DNA from: Candidatus Peregrinibacteria bacterium
GTDB lineage: Bacteria; Patescibacteriota; Gracilibacteria; Peribacterales; Peribacteraceae
Assembly (NCBI GenBank): GCA_016201685.1
Contig: JACQCJ010000003.1
Span: 1 to 7,214, forward strand
DNA length: 7,214 nt
Direction of reading: 5' to 3'
The notes under the pieces are model-generated. The model was not told the origin of the DNA. It saw only the letters and a list, made by a program, of their open reading frames with translations, and searched no databases. Every line of letters starts with the position of its first letter. Position 1 is the stretch's first letter. A program made the translations under genes and the position numbers. Positions 5,026 to 7,214 of this stretch are shown piece by piece.

Positions 5026-5074
5026 GAATCGGGTGGGGATGGTAACGGGAGAAGCTCCATGGGTAAAGGGGATC

Positions 5075-5103
5075 TTGCTGAGAAGTTCAATCTCGTCGAT
5101 ACT
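5075..5103 (+). promoter_or_regulatory. Promoter candidate for the lipoprotein gene
   Basis: TTGCTG (5075-5080) and GATACT (5098-5103) are 17 nt apart. The predicted transcript would begin near 5110, about 14 nt before the ATG at 5124. That leaves a very short, C-rich leader with no Shine-Dalgarno sequence. Found by eye; both hexamers are imperfect. Confidence 0.4.
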
Positions 5104-5123
5104 CCGACTGTCCCCTCCCACCC

Positions 5124-5528
5124 ATGCGTCGTATCCATCAAACACTCTTCGTGATCACCGTCGCACTGCTCCTCGTTGCCTGCCAAAAGGCAGACCAGGC
5201 AACCCTCGAGCACGACCGGGAAGTGGCGACGATGCGTGCGCGCCTGCTCGCGGATGTGACGGCCATCGTCGACGCGACATATGCGTACCGCACAGCCCAC
5301 CATGATCATCTTCCTTTTGCCCTGACGACGAACGGCAAACCGCTCGAAATCTGCAAAGCTGCTTCCAAAAATTGCCCCCGCATGGTGCGCATCGATGCCC
5401 TGGTGCCCGCCTATCTTGCCGGCATTCCGGTCAATCTTTTGGCTGATCCCGCGAAACCGGGGACGGGATACGCCATCAAGCGCGCCGCCAATGGAACGGT
5501 GACGGTACTGACGTTGCTGCAGCCATGA
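5124..5528 (+). CDS. Predicted lipoprotein with pilin-like C-terminal domain
   Basis: The 134-residue product begins with a lipoprotein signal peptide: a basic N-terminus (MRRIHQ), a hydrophobic stretch, and the lipobox LVAC with C20 as the acylation site. A helical segment follows (about 27-58, EHDREVATMRARLL to TYAYRTAHH). The rest resembles the C-terminal half of type IV pilin-like proteins: LVPAYLAGIPVNLLADP (93-109), GTGYAIKRAANGTVTVLTL (113-131), and two cysteines (C77, C84) that could form a disulfide. Pilin-like proteins of CPR bacteria often have the order YL-xx-IP-x-DP, then GY-xI and NG-x-V-x-V. There is no prepilin peptidase site, so the domain appears to be membrane-anchored by lipid rather than assembled as a pilus. 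It diverges from rplO and precedes the SLH-CAP gene, which has its own promoter. The exact role is unknown. Confidence 0.72.
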   Translation: MRRIHQTLFVITVALLLVACQKADQATLEHDREVATMRARLLADVTAIVDATYAYRTAHHDHLPFALTTNGKPLEICKAASKNCPRMVRIDALVPAYLAGIPVNLLADPAKPGTGYAIKRAANGTVTVLTLLQP

Positions 5529-5544
5529 GTCGGAAAACTCGACC

Positions 5545-5573
5545 TTCAGAAAATTCCTGAACTATTGTATAAT
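5545..5573 (+). promoter_or_regulatory. Strong promoter with overlapping palindrome, upstream of the SLH-CAP gene
   Basis: A perfect -10 hexamer TATAAT (5568-5573) lies 17 nt from TTCAGA (5545-5550), a four-of-six -35. The -35 is the left half of a 17-nt near-palindrome, TTCAGAAAATTCCTGAA (5545-5561), with one mismatched pair. This is where a dimeric repressor could bind. The transcript should start near 5579-5581, so the leader is very short or absent. Confidence 0.55.
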
Positions 5574-5614
5574 AGTACATTAACTCCCACACACTCCTCT
5601 CTCTGCGGCTTAGT

Positions 5615-6724
5615 TTGTTCGCGCTGACCCTCCTCCCATCCAGCGTGCTCGCGAATCAGCCCTCCCCTTTCGCCACGCGCGCGGAGGCCGTGCTCATTTT
5701 GCTCCAGGCGCGCATGCACACGGTGCCCGTGATGAAGAACGAGGGACTCTACTCCGATATCGCGCGTGGAGCATGGTACGAAAACTCCATGCTCACGGCG
5801 ATCAAGTTCGGGATCGTGACGCCGCATCCCGGGACACACGCCGTGCATCCGGAGGCGGCGGTGACGCGGGCGGATTTCCTCGTCATGCTGCAACGAACCT
5901 TTGGCCTCGCGGAGAAGCTGCCAGCTGCGTATCGCGATGTGCCGCAGACCGCCTGGTACGCACCCGATGCCTGGATCGCGCAGGATCTCCATCTGTTTCC
6001 CCTGGACGCCGATCAGACGTCCCTGCATCCCGGCGACGGACTGGGCCGGGTGGAGCTGACGCTCCTCATGCGCGCCTTCTTCGATCTGCCGCGTTCCTCA
6101 AATTCCGGGAATGGTCAGGAACTGTCACAGCTGCAATCGAACTATCGTCTGCAGCTGTACCAGACGATCTCGACGAAGCGGGAAGAGGAGACGGCGTTCC
6201 CGCTGCCGGTCTTGACGATGACCTTCCCCGCACATCAGCCGCCTCACCAGACATCCTCCCCATCCCCGACGATCATTGTGCCGATGGGGCCCGATCCGAA
6301 GCTCACCCAGCTCCTACGCAACGATATCGTTGCACTGACGAACGCGAAACGCACGAAAGCACACGTACGATCGGTGGAAGAGAATCCGCATTTGGATGCC
6401 ACCGCGCAACAGTACGCCGATGACATGGCCGTGCGAGGATTCTTCAGTCATATCAATCCCGAGGGACAGACCCTCGTGGACCGGATGAAGGATTCCGGGT
6501 TCAGCAAAGCCGCTCCTCAGGGTTCTTGCGGATGCATCGTGAAGTACGCCTTCGGGGAGAATCTCAGCCATGGACCCATCCTGCCGGAAGACGCCATCGA
6601 TGCCTGGATGAGCTCGGCTTCCCACCGAGAAGCCCTGCTCGACAGGACGTACACAGACATCGGGGTGGGCATCCACGGCGACTACTGGGTGGAGCACTTC
6701 GGGGGGCTCATATTGTCTCAATGA
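5615..6724 (+). CDS. Secreted SLH-CAP (SCP/YkwD-like) surface protein
   Basis: This is an exported protein that probably sits on the cell envelope. An SLH-type region spans about residues 20-158 (TRAEAV, YSDIARGAWYENSMLTAI, VTRADFLVMLQRTFGL, YRDVPQTAWYAPDAWIA, GRVELTLLMRAFFDL). A P/S/T-rich linker follows (about 160-228), then a C-terminal CAP domain (about 232-369). CAP hallmarks are ATAQQYADDMAVRGFFSHIN (262-281, with H279), GENLSHG (314-320), WMSSASHREALL (331-342, with H337) and TDIGVGIHGDYWVEHFGG (347-364). SLH domains tie proteins to wall polymers. CAP domains of the YkwD type are secreted and of uncertain activity. The TTG at 5615 leaves a signal peptide without a charged N-terminus. 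The open frame continues upstream to a CTG (5603) and an ATT (5579), adding SLRLS before FALTLLPSSVLA, a much better signal. The true start is probably one of these. Confidence 0.88.
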   Translation: MFALTLLPSSVLANQPSPFATRAEAVLILLQARMHTVPVMKNEGLYSDIARGAWYENSMLTAIKFGIVTPHPGTHAVHPEAAVTRADFLVMLQRTFGLAEKLPAAYRDVPQTAWYAPDAWIAQDLHLFPLDADQTSLHPGDGLGRVELTLLMRAFFDLPRSSNSGNGQELSQLQSNYRLQLYQTISTKREEETAFPLPVLTMTFPAHQPPHQTSSPSPTIIVPMGPDPKLTQLLRNDIVALTNAKRTKAHVRSVEENPHLDATAQQYADDMAVRGFFSHINPEGQTLVDRMKDSGFSKAAPQGSCGCIVKYAFGENLSHGPILPEDAIDAWMSSASHREALLDRTYTDIGVGIHGDYWVEHFGGLILSQ

Positions 6725-7214
6725 CCTCTCCGAGCATTGCGAAGGCGTGACCGAATTCTTCGGAGGCCGCGGGGCCGTTCGCCGTGAGGATCAGCCCATC
6801 GCGAACGACAGACCTGGCCTCGTAGACTGCCCCTTGGGCGCGGAGGAAGCCGGCCTGACCGCCGTCTTCATTCCACACAGTCGCGTGTTTGCCACGCAGT
6901 ACCCCCGCCGAGGCGAGGATCATCGGCGCGATGCAGATCGCACCAAGCGGCTTCTTGGCTTCCACCGTTTCCCGCGCGATGCGGTGGGCGTTCTTGCTGT
7001 CGATGAGGGTGCGCGCTCCGGGGCCGCCGATGAAGGCGATGCGATCGAAATCCTTCACGTGGACGTCGCGCAACGAGAGTTTCGCCCTCTCTTTCGCGCC
7101 GAATTTCCCGATGCACTCGCTCGCATCGTGACTTGCAAGCGCAATGTCGAACCCGGCATCTAGGAGTCCTCTCCGCGTGCCCTCCAGCTCGATATCCTGG
7201 AATCCGTTCTGCGC
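6708..7214 (-). CDS. DJ-1/PfpI family protein, N-terminus off right edge
   Basis: The frame is open from the window edge (7214) to TGA at 6708-6710, giving 168 residues. Only a short N-terminal strand seems to be missing, judged by the usual family length of about 170-190. Family marks are DIELEGTRRGLLDAGFDIALAS near the edge, the core strand and loop FDRIAFIGGPGA, and the nucleophile elbow LGAICIAPMILASAGVL with the catalytic cysteine codon at 6933-6935. VVRDGLILTANGPAASEEFG follows near the end. DJ-1/PfpI proteins include proteases, glyoxalases, deglycases and chaperones; the elbow does not show which applies. The start near 7073 that a simple ORF search would give is internal. The gene converges on the SLH-CAP gene and overlaps it by 17 nt. 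Confidence 0.9.
   Translation of the reverse strand, partial: AQNGFQDIELEGTRRGLLDAGFDIALASHDASECIGKFGAKERAKLSLRDVHVKDFDRIAFIGGPGARTLIDSKNAHRIARETVEAKKPLGAICIAPMILASAGVLRGKHATVWNEDGGQAGFLRAQGAVYEARSVVRDGLILTANGPAASEEFGHAFAMLGEVIETI

Overview
The window is a GC-rich piece of bacterial chromosome. It carries a fragment of the spc ribosomal-protein operon on the minus strand, with accessory DNA built into it and onto both ends. A candidate phyla radiation (Patescibacteria) bacterium, perhaps of the Peregrinibacteria/Peribacteria type, fits best. The grounds are a small RelE-type toxin with an unfamiliar antitoxin, a pilin-like surface lipoprotein, an SLH-CAP surface protein, short-period repeat arrays in the gaps between genes, and start codons with no Shine-Dalgarno sequence. 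This placement is inference. TGA is a normal stop codon here (map, secY, the toxin and others end in it), which argues against the CPR groups that recode it.

Layout, left to right. Positions 1-78 hold the N-terminus of an IS630-type transposase (minus). Next come map (190-939), adk (1070-1636), a RelE/ParE-type toxin (1643-1900) and its putative antitoxin (1900-2271), all on the minus strand. Positions 2272-3126 are gene-poor. They contain one 43-codon ORF with a plausible promoter (2583-2714), a diverged orphan copy of the SecY C-terminal tail (3048-3098) and a dispersed repeat (3100-3116). Then come secY (3127-4410) and rplO (4544-4987), also minus. The plus strand follows: a small lipoprotein with a pilin-like C-terminal half (5124-5528) and a secreted SLH-CAP protein (5615-6724). 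The SLH-CAP gene overlaps tail to tail with a DJ-1/PfpI gene (minus) that runs off the right edge.

Read along the minus strand, the order rplO-secY-adk-map is the conserved end of the spc operon: ribosomal protein L15, the protein-export channel, adenylate kinase and methionine aminopeptidase. A toxin-antitoxin pair and the remnant region split secY from adk. The transposase fragment stands where infA and rpmJ would often follow map, and nothing of the upstream spc operon is present to the right of rplO.

The strongest unexplained signals are two matching fold-back arrays of 8-bp units, one in each of the rplO-secY and adk-map gaps; the second, synonymously diverged SecY tail just downstream of secY; the toxin-antitoxin operon ending 6 nt before the essential adk; and the absence of a Shine-Dalgarno sequence at every start that can be examined.
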